Of a DNA stretch of 64,000 nt, positions 39,260-55,100 are shown in pieces; within the stretch, counting starts at the first letter, position 1; the number at the start of each line of letters is the position of its first letter. Where the stretch lies: assembly GCA_017590115.1 (NCBI GenBank), contig JAGGNK010007448.1, positions 8,968,815 through 9,032,814 of the forward strand, read 5' to 3'. A program made the position numbers and the translations under genes. The notes beneath the pieces were generated by a model that saw only the letters and a list, made by a program, of their open reading frames with translations, was not told the origin of the DNA and made no database searches. Source of the stretch: Montifringilla adamsi (taxonomy: Eukaryota; Chordata; Aves; Passeriformes; Passeridae).

Positions 39260-39945
39260 GAGGCGCAAAGTGCGGCTCATTTTTGGGGAGCCGCGCGGAG
39301 GCAGCTTTTATCTTCTGGGGTTTGCTGTGACACGGGAGCTTGGGATCGGGAAACCTCCGCTCCTCGGCCAGCCCCGGGAGCGCTGAGCAGCCCGGAGCCG
39401 GCACAGGCTGGGCTGGGGAAGCGCCGCCTGCACCGAAAGCTGTGCGTGAGGATACGCGGAATGTCCCTGTCAGGACGCTCGGGGTGCCTCGGGCTGTCAG
39501 CAGCGAATTCCAGCGGGGAGCCTGGCAGCCCCTGCGGTGCCGTGTGTCCCCACAGCTGCCCTGAGCCCTGCCTGGCCCCCCAGGCGCTGCCAGCATCCTG
39601 CCCCGGCTGGGGACCACAGGATGTGCCCGGGCACCGCTTCCCCTGGAGGCTCAGCCCTGCAGAGCCCAGGGAAGCAGCAAACCCCAAAAAACCCCAGCAA
39701 AGCCCAGCAGAGTTTAGCTCTCCCTGGCACTGAGAGCTGGGATGAGCTGGGCAGCAGCCAGGCCGGTTCAGGGAGCCCAGGTGCCAGCAGGAGCATGGCA
39801 CTGCCCTGGCACTGTGTCCCTACCCCAGCCTGAGCTGTGCTTTCTGCCTGGGCCAAGCTGAACTTTGTGAAAAGATCCTCATGTTAATGGTGTCTGGGAC
39901 ATAACTTAGGGAACATTTTTGGGTTATTTTTGTGACTGGGAGGGG

Positions 39946-39951
39946 AATAAA
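39946..39951 (+). terminator. CUTAL: CUTAL polyadenylation signal candidate (AATAAA)
   Basis: This hexamer lies 687 bp after the CUTAL stop. A (G)T-rich stretch follows within about 30 bp (CAGGAGTTTCTTACCTGGGC). It would place the CUTAL 3' end near 39970, short of the convergent PHF19 3' end. Confidence 0.55.
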
Positions 39952-40142
39952 CAGGAGTTTCTTACCTGGGCAGGCTGTCGTGGTCACAGCTGGGCAGAGG
40001 AAAGGGCTGTCCTGGGCTTGCACACCTCACCTGGCACAGAACACAACCCAGCAGCACCAGCTGCCCATGCTGGGCACTGGGCATCCCAACCCAATAATCC
40101 TCACACTACAAAAAAACAGTGACGTTGAAAAAAACCCCACTT

Positions 40143-40148
40143 TTTAAT
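40143..40148 (-). terminator. PHF19: PHF19 polyadenylation signal candidate (ATTAAA)
   Basis: The minus strand reads GTACAATTAAAAAGTGGGG. This would give PHF19 a 3' UTR of about 1.7 kb ending near 40125. No better minus-strand AATAAA was seen between here and the PHF19 stop at 41869. Confidence 0.45.
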
Positions 40149-41710
40149 TGTACATCAGACATATTAATTACAACTTGGGTATAACGAGAGGTGCTTACAA
40201 GCAGCAACCTGAACTCAGAAATCAGAAGGTGCACAGAGTTGTTATAATCTCTATTACAGCGAATGCAAAATATACTCTGCAACAAAAATACTTTTAAAGG
40301 CTCCACATTCAATTCTCTGCAAGAAGCCAGGAGAGGAGGAGAGGGAACAGAGAGGGAGCAGAGAGCAGCCAGGGCCAGATCCTGTGGGTGCTCCCACTGG
40401 CACATCCCACAGGCATAACCCTCCTCAGCCCTGGCACAGCTCTTGGCAGCCCCTTGGAAGGGCTCCATAGGCACTAAGAAAGGGAAATATTTGAAGGGAT
40501 CCTTCAAGGACAAAGCTAAGGCAGGACAGGCAGTTCTCCAGCTGCTGGACCTCTCCCTGTCAGGGATGGGGGGACCTAGCAGCCCCTCTCCCAAAAGGAC
40601 AGGGACACTCTGCTCTGGATGAGCCGAGATCCCACAAGCACAGGTAGGACAGGACAGGCTCTGCTGATGGACAGGACCCCACAGCCCAGCATGGCCCACC
40701 CTCCATCCCATGGGACAGCCACGTTGGGGTGGGGGAGAGGTGAGGAGGACATTAAAATTATCTCTCTGTCTCTCTAAAGGATAAAAATCTAACACATCTA
40801 TCTGATGCTGGAATCTTTTTTAAAAAGCCAGCTGCTCTGCTCCTGCCCAAGCTGGCAGTATTGCTTTGTTAAAGGAGGGGCTGCTCCTTCTCTCCTGCAG
40901 ACAAATCAAGCTCAGTGCTCACAATCAGCACTACAAGAGAGGCACAGCCAGGAGGCCACAGGGATGAACACAGGGATGGCCACAGGGACCCCAGTACAGC
41001 CCCTGCCTCACTGTCCTCAGCCTTTTTTTTTGGTTTGTCTGCTGGTTTGGCACATTTGGGATGAAGATTCCTGTAGAAACAAAGGCCTTGGGCTCCAGTC
41101 TGTGCAGTGCCCATGGTGGTTTTAAGGCAAAGGAGTATTTTTTGGACGATCTCTTCCAAGATCATGATTGTCAGAACAGGGGAATGAAGCTGGTGCAGCA
41201 CCACACACGGTCCAGGTTGTGGGGTGAGAGCACATCTGCCCCATGGCTGCAGCAGCCACACGTGGGCTGGTTTTGGGGCATCTTCCTCTCATATAAAGCA
41301 AACCACATTCCTTTAATGAATGGATTCAGGATAAGGTGAAAACCCCGAGAGCTGTCCCCACTTCCCGTGGGCACAGGGACGAGCTCTGAGAGCCCAGGGA
41401 TGAGGAGGGGTTGGTGTTTTGGCAGCAGCAGCCCCTCGAGGCTGCCCAGTCAGGCTGGGTCAGCAGGATGAGCCAGGCTGTGCCAGGCTGTGCCAGGCAC
41501 AGGCCAAGGTCCCTCTGTGTGAGCAGGGTGCGGGGTGCCCCCCAAACCTCTGCTCCAGCTGTGCCAGGGGGACCCTTCTGGAAGGGCTGGACCCCCTCAC
41601 TGCTCTGAGCCAGGCTCCAGCAGGAGGGCACGGCTGGGCCACGCTCTGCATAAACACAGCCAAGGAACTAAAAATCGTTAACATTAAAAAAATAGAGTGT
41701 CAGGGCTTCA

Positions 41711-46124
<4,414 letters not shown>

Positions 46125-46843
46125 CAGCACAGCCTGCAGGGGACACACACTCTGTCACCTGTCACCTGTCCCCTCGGCACGGCACGGCACCGGCCGGGGG
46201 CAGCATCCCTGAGCGCCCTGCCTGGGAGGGCCGAGTCTGGAGGCGGGGGGCTCAGCAGGGGCTCAGGACACTGCAAAGCAGAGCCGGTGAGACGGTTCCT
46301 TTCCACGAAATGCAGGGAACAGCCAAAATCTTTGCTGCCGGTGAACAAGAGGGAATTAACCCCCGGCGGGCTCCCACAGAGCCGGGACGCACCACAGCTC
46401 CGCGTGGTTCAGTTTTGGGAAGGGGCACGCCAGGAATAAAAACTTTAAATGCACTGTGATTTTAAAATCACAATTTCCGCGCAGTTTTGCGGGCTCCCAA
46501 ACCACCGGGACTGCTGCACGAGCAGGGATGTGCCAGCACCACCCACAGCGAGCGAACCCAGGCGGCCAAATGTCACCGCCACGAGGTTTGGGGTGCAGGA
46601 GGCGAAGAAACCACCCAGAACAGAGCCGCGATCCCGAAGAACACCACGGAAACGACTTGAAAGGGACTTTTCTCCCCTTGGCGCTCCCGTCACGACCACA
46701 CATGTGGCCTCATGGCACCACGCGTGTCCCGGCACCGCGGATCGCCACACGAGCCCCCTCTGCCCGGCCCTGACATCCATGAGGACTCTCCCGCTCCCGG
46801 GACGGGCACAGCGATCCAGTTCCCGGCAGAGCCCGGCGCTCAC

Positions 46844-47160
46844 GATCCGCGACCCGTCCCGGCAGCGGCGCTCGCCGGGTCCCCGCGTGGGAGCGCGTCC
46901 GAGCGCGGCGGCAGCTCTGCTCCGCGCCCCGGGGCTCCCGCAGATCCCCGCGCTTCCCGCCGCTCCCTCCCCGGGGGTCCCGCAGCTCCGCAGCCCCGGG
47001 GCTNNNNNNNNNNNNNNNNNNNNNNNNNNNNNNNNNNNNNNNNNNNNNNNNNNNNNNNNNNNNNNNNGGGGGGCTGCGGGGCGCGGCGGGGGCCGGGCGC
47101 GGGGCGCCATCTTCCCGCGCTTCCCCCGCGCTCCCGCCGGCATTGACGTCCCGGTTATGC
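46844..47160 (-). promoter_or_regulatory. PHF19: Probable PHF19 promoter and noncoding first exon, interrupted by N gap
   Basis: This is a CpG island upstream of PHF19. On the minus strand, AAGATGGCGCC near 47103-47113 resembles a YY1 initiator site and overlaps a TTCCCGCGC E2F-like word on the plus strand. A CRE-like TGACGTC lies at 47144-47150. A plausible donor, GGATC|GTGAGC, ends at 46844 and could close a noncoding first exon that splices to the acceptor before 46133. The gap prevents a firm model. Confidence 0.45.
47004..47067. other. Assembly gap (64 N)
   Basis: This run of N lies inside the CpG island at the PHF19 5' end. Flanks are extremely GC-rich (CAGCCCCGGGGCT / GGGGGGCTGCGGGG), a common cause of sequencing drop-out. 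Real length is unknown. Frames that read across it are meaningless. Confidence 0.99.
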
Positions 47161-47199
47161 AATTAGCGGGGCCGCCCCCGCCGCCTCCCACGGGTCCGG

Positions 47200-50100
47200 T
47201 CCCACCGCAGCGCAGCGCATCCCCGCGGCACCCACCGGCACCGCACGGGCCGGACCGGCACGGCACGGCGCCGCACCCAGCAACACCGACAGAGCGGCAC
47301 GGCGCGGACCGAACCGGACCGGATTGGCACCGACCCACTGGCGTGACACCGACAGACCGGCATCGATAGGAACCGAGCGGACCGGACCGGCAGGGCGCAT
47401 CCCGGCTCGGCACTTCCCTGCTTGGGCCGGCCCGGTGCTCCCGAGAGCGCAGGCGGCATCCCCGAGGCCGGGCCGGGGCACCCAGGGTCGGCCACGCACC
47501 CACCGCCCGTGGAGAGGCACCGTCACCCTCTGGCACACGCGGGACGTCCCCGCCTGTCCCCTCCGAGCCGTGGCTGCAGCCAGGAACGGGCTTCCCCCGG
47601 TGGCCCGGGTAGGGGGCGGGCAGGGGGTGGGATGCGGGCAGTGCCTGCGCTGCATTGTCCCGAGAGGGAACGACCTGTGCTCGCCGGGATTCCTGGAAGC
47701 GGGAGCAGCCTTTCAGCCTTTCTCTGAATCTCACAGAGAAAAATCAATCGCTGTAAAAATGCTTCGGTCGGTGCCAAGAAGAAATCTGTAGGTTTTGCTG
47801 TTTGTTGGAAAGCGATCCTGGAAAAGCAATGTTTTCCAGGCTGCTCGGGCCATAGGAGAGCTGATTCCCAGAGCCGGGTCTGGGCCAAGTGCGAGCAGAA
47901 TCCGCACGGCTTTTCCTGTCCGTGATGGATGCAGCCCCGGAGCTGGGGCTCAGACGTGTCACAAAGCCCGAGCTGCCAGCGAGCAGCTCCAGGGGGGAGC
48001 AACACGGCACGGGCTGAGCCTCCCTTTCAACACCCGCCACTCGGGAATCATTTATTTAATCAAACTGTTAATAAACCACTGGTGTCAGAGTGCTCCCCGT
48101 GATGCTGCACCTGCGGAGCGCACGGGGAAGGCGATTCCCGGAGCCGCGGGTCCGGCACGGCCGCGCTGCCGCTCCCTGCGCGGGGCTGCGTGAGAAAAAC
48201 CGCGTGTGCCAAGTGTGCCACGCCGTGCCGTGCCGTGCCGTGCCCCTAAGGAGCCGCGGGCCCCAGCTCCCCGTGAGTCACACCGGGATAAGTGTGAGTC
48301 ACTCGGGACTAAAATAACCCCTGCCCACAACCCCGGGAGAAACCCCGCTCCCCGTCCGTGCCTCGGGGCTGCCGCGTGTGCCCGAAATGCCGGGGGCTGC
48401 TGCACTCCCGGGACAGCGATCCTGTCCCAGCCTGTCCCCGAGGGCACCGGGGGAGCAGCGCCCTCCTCCCGGCCCCGCGGCTGATGTTTGCAGCGCGCTG
48501 CTTGCTCGCCGCAGGAATGCGGATGGTGTGACACGGAAATCAAAGGCTGGATCGAGTTCACTGGGGGTGTACGCAGGGAGAACCCGACTGAAATCATTCC
48601 ACACGGAGGGAGAGCACGGGAGCATCGCGTTGGGACAAAAGTCTCCAACAAAAGTGGAAAAAAAAATTTTTTTTTTCAGAATTTGAAATGTATCCTGTAT
48701 TTTCCATCCGGAATCAAGTAATATAATCACAGCAACATAAACCAGATTTAACTCTGGTTTCTTTGCAGGTGCTTCTGCCACAGCATCCAGCAAGCCTGGC
48801 CTCAGATTGCACTGCAGTGAGCTCCCTTCTCCTCCTCTTCCTCCTCATCTTCCTTTCTCCTCTCTTTCCTTCTCTTCATCCTCCTCTTCCTCTGCTTCAC
48901 ACCCACCTAGCTATCCCCGGATATCCCATTTCTCTGGCAGTGGGATCGCGGTCCCAGGCGGGTGCTGGGGCTGTGACAGCGCCTGGAGAGCTGGACGCTG
49001 GTTTGGCACCCGAGGCTGCCCCGCTGTCTGTGCTGGAGCAGGGCGGCAGTATCCGGCCCTTAAAAGCAGATTATTCTGTAAGCGAGGGAACAGAAATGAA
49101 CGAGACCCCCCAAAGGGGTGCAAAGCTGAGGGCAGCAATCCCGCCCCCTCCTCGGCCAGGGACTGGCGCCAGCTCAGGCTCCAGGGCAGGGCTCCCGGCT
49201 GTGGAATTCCCAAAAAACCCAGCTTCTGCAGAAGGATTTGAATGATGCCCCGTGTAGATAACTACTCCAAACTCCCATTTCTCCTTAAAAACTTTTACTT
49301 GCTCCCCACACCCTGCACTTGCCGAGGGGAGGTGCTTTCCCTCTCGCACGGGGACGGAGCAGCCGGGAATCTGGAGCAGAGCCTGCGGAGAGTGCGGGCA
49401 GAGCAGCTCCCAGCGCTGCCTCTGCTTTGAAAACTGCCCAGAAATCGTTGCAGCCTCTTTTCACAGTGTTTTTCTTTCTTTGAAAACAGGAGTGGGAGGA
49501 GGGGTTGGATGTTGGCGTGTAGCCTTGGAGACCGAAGCCGAGGAATATTGAATGGAAACCCAAACACGGAGCTCCCGGGAGCTCCAGGCCTGGCGTGGGG
49601 ATCGGATCTGCAGGAGCGGCTCTCGCTGGCCCCGGCGCCTCCAGAGCGGCTCCCGAGTGCCACTTCCAGCTGGAGGAGCAGCCGGTTCCATGGGACACAT
49701 CCCTGACAATAGGAGTGGCTCCCACAAATTGCTCATTCCCCCCTCTTCCCTCTGCTCCGAGGGTCTCAACCCCACCACCTCTCCACCTGACTGACCAACA
49801 CAACCAGCCCGAGCCCCCGTGTGCAAGGCTTGAGCTCTTCCCCTGTCCTGAACAAGGGCTTATAAGCCAAAATTTTGCCTGGTTTTTTTTTTTTTCAGCT
49901 TTATTAGTCCATTAAAAAAAAAAAAAAAAAGTTCTCTCCAAACTTTGTTCCTGACTATTTCAGGCCATCTCAGCATTTTGACTCTTTGCCAACCTGGCCA
50001 TTGAACACGGAGCAAATGCCGCTGATTTTTTCTCAAATCCTCCTTGATTTTTCTGCATCGTTTGGTTTGATCCAGACAAAACCACACAGAAATGATTTGC

Positions 50101-50720
50101 TGGATCACAGAACTCTTGATATCGCCCCGATTCCAGCTCCTTTCAGTGCCAGCCGCTTCCTTATCGAGGCTGAAGGTCCGGGAGATGAAAATCGAGCCCG
50201 TTCCGGGAAGAGCCCCGCGCCTGGAAAGGGGATGCGCGGATTCCTCCGGCTCCGGCCGAGCCTGGCAGGGCAGCCCCAGCTCCCGGAGCCCTTCCCAGGG
50301 ATGGAAATGCCCTCGGAGGAGAGCCCTGGGTCCGAGGGGTGCCGGCACTCCCAGGCAGAGCAGATCTGGCTGCTTTCTGCCAGCTGCGCCTTCCAAAGGA
50401 GGAGCATCGGGTTTCGTGGCTGTTTGTTTATTTAGCATGGATTTGATCCATATCCGTATTTTTTTTTAACGGAGCTCTCTCTGTGGGCTCTGTTGAAGAG
50501 CCTGGAAGTGCTCTCCCAGCGAGGCAGGTTTGGGGGAGGTGGACAGAGATGTTCTGGGCATTTCTGCACTCCTGAGCACGGCCCCAAAAGGACCCTGCTT
50601 TCCCCAGAAAGAAGGAAAGGAAACAGCAAGGAAGGAAAGTGTAGCATGGCTCACTTGAGCTGTTTCTATAACATCTCCAAGCTGCTCAGTTCCCTATCTG
50701 ACAGTGAAAAAAAAACCAGC
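47200..50720. other. Intergenic region between PHF19 and TRAF1
   Basis: No gene was recognised. GC-rich sequence persists to about 48500 (PHF19 island shore), then falls. It contains a CT-rich microsatellite (48822-48898) and opposed T and A runs near 49880-49930. The many open frames reflect GC bias. Confidence 0.45.
48822..48898. repeat. CT-rich microsatellite (TCCTCCTCTTCC)n
   Basis: About 77 bp of imperfect CTCCTCTTCCTCCTC units form a pure pyrimidine plus strand except for a few A and G. Confidence 0.85.
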
Positions 50721-50739
50721 CTTTCTTAAGTTAGTAAGC

Positions 50740-50745
50740 TTTATT
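50740..50745 (-). terminator. TRAF1: Candidate TRAF1 polyadenylation signal (AATAAA on minus)
   Basis: The minus strand reads CCTAAATAAAGCTTAC. This would give a TRAF1 3' UTR of about 1.45 kb that includes the tandem repeat at 51764-51974. I saw no canonical minus-strand AATAAA nearer the stop. Confidence 0.35.
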
Positions 50746-51763
50746 TAGGAAATAAATAAAATCATAAGAAAATATGAATGATTGTAATAAATACAGCACT
50801 TTCAAAGGGATAGAGAGGAAAAGCATAAGGTATTTAGGTAAATTACTCCAGAACTGTGTCCCTGAAAGAACATTTGAAAGGTGGAATAGAGGAAAAGATA
50901 CACAGAATATCCAGTTCCTTTCCAAACAAACTTTGATAAATATTTGTTTATGGGGTGGGTGTTTTTGAAATGTGATGCTTTATCTCAATTAATTGTTTTA
51001 AAGGCTGTTGCCAAGACAGAAGTGAAAGATTTTGCACACATCCAGACAGCCCCAAGTCTGTCTTGCTTATTAAAAAAAATTATTAATTCCTTCATTAGGA
51101 AACCCAAGAAGAATAAAACTATTTCTAGCAGTATTTTAGCGTGCAAAAAAAAAAAAAATTAAAAAATCAATAATTTCTAATAAGTCAACTGCCTTGAAGG
51201 TGCAGGAAGTGACTGGACACCAAACCAGACCACTGAGGGGCCTTACCCTGCCTGGGGCAGAGCTCTGACCTTCCCAGAGCTCTGCATCCCCAGTGGGAAA
51301 GCCCAAGGGCTCCTTTGGGAATCCCAGAGGTGTAACCTGGTCCCTGCCTGCCCATGCAGCTCAACATCCCCTCACAGAGCACAGAAATACAGGTCTGGAA
51401 TAAATAGCAAGAAATAAATCCAACAGGGTGGGGCTGCAGCCAGCAGCACTGCCACAGCAGGGCCACAGCTCCCGGCTTCCAGGGTCCTGGGGAAGCACAG
51501 AGACCCCTGATCCGGGCCTGGGGGGAGGAATCTGCCCTTGTTCCTGCTGGGGAGCAGCCAAAATCCTCCCCCTGGGGCTGCCAGGCACTGCCCAGGATGG
51601 GCCAGCTCATCTGCCCAGGATGGGGCACCCACAGACCTGGGAATGCAGGGAATTCAGCCCCTGCCCCTGCCCAGGGCCACAGGGCCACAGAACCACAGAG
51701 CCACAGGGTCACAGCTGTGAAGAGGAACAGCCTCTTCTGCAGCAGCGTGGGGCAGGGGTGACA

Positions 51764-51974
51764 GTGACACACCTAACCCACGAGTGACACCCAACCCATG
51801 AGTGACACCTAACCCATGAGTGACTCCTAACCCATGTGAGTGACTCCTAACCCACGAGTGACACCTAACCCATGAGTGACTCCTAACCCATGTGAGTGAC
51901 TCCTAACCCATGAGTGACACCTAAGCCATGAGTGACAGACACCTAACCCATGTGAGTGACACCTAACCCATGAG
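51764..51974. repeat. Minisatellite of 18-20 bp units just 3' of TRAF1
   Basis: Eleven units of CACCTAACCCATGAGTGA (18 bp) or CTCCTAACCCATGTGAGTGA (20 bp). Nine units carry the exact 8-mer CCTAACCC; one reads CCCAACCC and one CCTAAGCC. Part of the array repeats as a three-unit block of about 56 bp (18+20+18). It lies 213-423 bp downstream of the TRAF1 stop, probably inside the 3' UTR. Confidence 0.93.
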
Positions 51975-52186
51975 AACTGGCTCCTTAGGTGGACAATCCC
52001 CCTCCAGCAGCTGCTGCCCTGGGACATCTCCAGGCCATGGCAGTGGGTTAGGGGGTGCAGGCTCTGGGGATTTTGTGTACACACAAACTAACACAAGGTC
52101 TCAAATTGAGGTTTGTTTTTTTTTTTTCCTCATAATCTGTTGATATTCAGGGGTGGCCTCCCCAGCCAGCCACACTTCAGGATGTG

Positions 52187-55100
52187 CTAATTTGTTTCTA
52201 TGATGCATTTCAGGAAAAGCGTGTCCTCCCTCACGTAGGCGTGCTTGGGGGACTGCAGCTTGGCCAAGGGCAGGAACATGGGGCAGCCACTGGCCACATT
52301 CATGTCATTCACTGGCCTCTGGAAGGAAGCAGAAGTCAGGTCTGGGCGAAAGGCATCAATTATGTGTTCCCTGTTATTTTGGTCAAGCAACATAAATGTC
52401 ACCTGAAAAACAGAATGCGACAGTGAGGAGTTACTGGAGTGGGAAACAAAGCGAGCAGAAGTGCTGCAAGAGCTCCAATTGATAATTAAATACAAACTGT
52501 AACAAACGTTTCCAAGCTGCAAGGTCAGTTCATGTGAACTCCCAGGTGAAGATTTTAAAACTTTGCTACCCATAAAATGAAATTAAATGAAATCAAGTAA
52601 GGAATTATTCCTTGGTAGAGAACTGCACAGTCCAAAGGCTTTTTTCCTCTCTCTCCCTCCTTAACATCCCCTGGGTTTGGTTACAGTCGTTGCATTTATT
52701 CTGTTATTGTGCTTTGGAATCAGAAGAAATAGCTCAGCTGCCCATGCACAAATATGTAAAAGACACAACCTAAATATCAGTACAGAATCTCCCCACCTCA
52801 TTACCCTTTTATTAACTCACTGTTCTATAGCTTGAAATATGAAAGATCTGTAACAATCTTTTAATACAGTGAGGATTGGGAATTTTGATTTCTGGGGTTT
52901 TTTTTTTTTTGGCTGCTAACTGGCAGTAAAGCTATTTATAGGAAAGGTTTACAGAATTATTAACCTACAAAGGCAAGTGCCAGAGCACAGGTCAGGCCCT
53001 GCCATGGTTTCACTGCTTTCCTAACCATTGCTGCCATTATCTGATCACACTTAGGGGAAAAATCAGACCAGGATCACATCAGACATCTGTGGCACCTCTG
53101 GAAGTGGAAGTCTCACCTCACCTCTCTGATGCCTTCAGGCAGCAAATCACAATTCCCTCTAAACTGATATTACCTGTGTTTAGCAAGGGCCAGAAGATGT
53201 GTCTAGCTTTAGCCCAGGTGGACACAGGTTGGAATATTCCAAACACCACTTTCTGGTGGTGACAATCCTGCCTGGCAAAGTCTGGAATATCAGCAGGAGC
53301 AGCTTTCCCTGCAAGGGACTCCAGTCACAGAAAATCATTACCCAGGACAGCAGGGCAGCTCCTCACCTTTGGAAAGGGATGTGGAAAAGCACTCAACTTC
53401 CACAAAACTCCAGGGAAATAGCCACCTTGTGTTGACTTTTGGCTGGGATCAGTTGTGGAAAGGTTTTCCTTCTTACCTTGTGCCTGAAAGGCCAGGGGAG
53501 CAAAGCGTCGTAGTCTCCTTTCATGACAACGAAGAACAGGGACATGTGGGTTCCTTTCCCTGTCCCATCCCCGTTCAGGTACACCCTCAGACACACCTTG
53601 TAGCCATATTTTGCAGTGTAGAAAGCTGAAAATCAGAACTCTTCATTAGTAAAGCTGTTTTTTTGGGGGGGAATAAAGGCATAACGTGTGTTCTGGCATA
53701 TTGGAAAAGGCAACGTGTGACGTGGTTTGCTCTCACAGAAAGGAGAACAGGCAAATCAGCACCACCTGGAGATTACAAGCAATGAAAACCCAGTGGTTGG
53801 AATCCTATTAGTGCCTCAAACCTTGGTGAAAATTACCTGTTATTAGGCACACAAGTGTAATTTACCTAATCCAGTTACTTCCCCCATGGGAAAGAGCTGC
53901 AGCCACGTGGTGCCAGCAGGCACTGAGGTGGGGCTGGGAGGGATGGATGCACTGCAGGCAGCTGTGCTGGAGGGCCAAGGGCAGGATGAGAGCCCAAACT
54001 AGAGCACAGCCCTCTGGAAAAGCACATCCCACGCCCTGGATTGCAGATCTCTGCACAAACAGCATCTTGGCTTAAGGAACTGTTTAAAGATGCTCCTGCT
54101 GGCACGAGCAGAAAGAAGCAGAGTTCTGGGAAAATGGGGGGATTCTGAAGGGCTGGGGGGGCTTGTGAGCACACATCTCCATCTTGAGCTTTACCTGGGG
54201 AGTACAAACTGACTGTCCTGCCAGTCACAGAGTCCTGGAGCTTCCTGCCAACCTCTGTGATTTTCCAGAGGAAGATGCCATCGTAGGAGGCTTGCTCAGA
54301 GAACAGCAGGCTCTTGTGCAGGCTGCTCAGGCCCGCGTCCTTCTGCGTCAGGCACCGGTGCAACTCTGCAATCTGGGACAAAAAATCCAGTCCTCAGCCA
54401 CCCCCTGCTCCAGGCTGTGCTGCAGGGCTGGCTGGGTCCTTCTGGAGTCCTCATGCTCTGGAAGCTGTGCTTTGATTCCTTTCTCAGTGACAGCAATATG
54501 TCAAAACATACACAGAGATGTTGTTTGGGCCTCCAGGCAAAATGCTGCTGTGGGAGGATCAGGCAATTAAACAGCTCTCCTGCCTGCCCACGGGCTGATC
54601 ATGGCAAACCAGCACTCAGAACTCCCAGGAGTATCTCACTGCCTAAACGTGGATTTAGAGAACAAATACCAGAGATTCACGTTTAAAAAATGTATCAAAC
54701 AACAAAAGGTTCCTGAATATGTGCCCAGATCTGAGCCCTTCACAGCTCAGCCTCCTGTTCTGCTCCCTACCCAGCTCCCCCTGATGTGTGTCAGCATTTG
54801 CTGTCTACAGAACAAGCACCCAGACAATCCCTGCTGTCTATTTACCTTCAGTTCAAGGCCCCGTATTATGTTCTGGTCCAGTTCACTCTGTCTCCTGAAG
54901 GCCAGGATTTCCAAATTAGAGCTCTCCACCTCCTTATTGAGCACTGCCACAATGTTCTCAAACACGTGCAGCTTATTTTCCAGCTCAGAAATCACCTTCT
55001 CCCTCACGAGCTGCTGCAGGACAGACTCATCCTCAGGGACAGAAGATCCAGGGAAACAGTCCACCTCTGGATCCCTGCTGAACTCCAGCCCTGCTGGCAT

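Noticed and set aside
46445..47734. 429-codon minus frame and 306-codon plus frame through the PHF19 CpG island
   Set aside because: Both translate across the N gap and are low-complexity GC-rich sequence without family features.
51764..51974. Possible CRISPR array
   Set aside because: Repeat units are contiguous with no unique spacers, and the setting is a vertebrate gene. It is a minisatellite.
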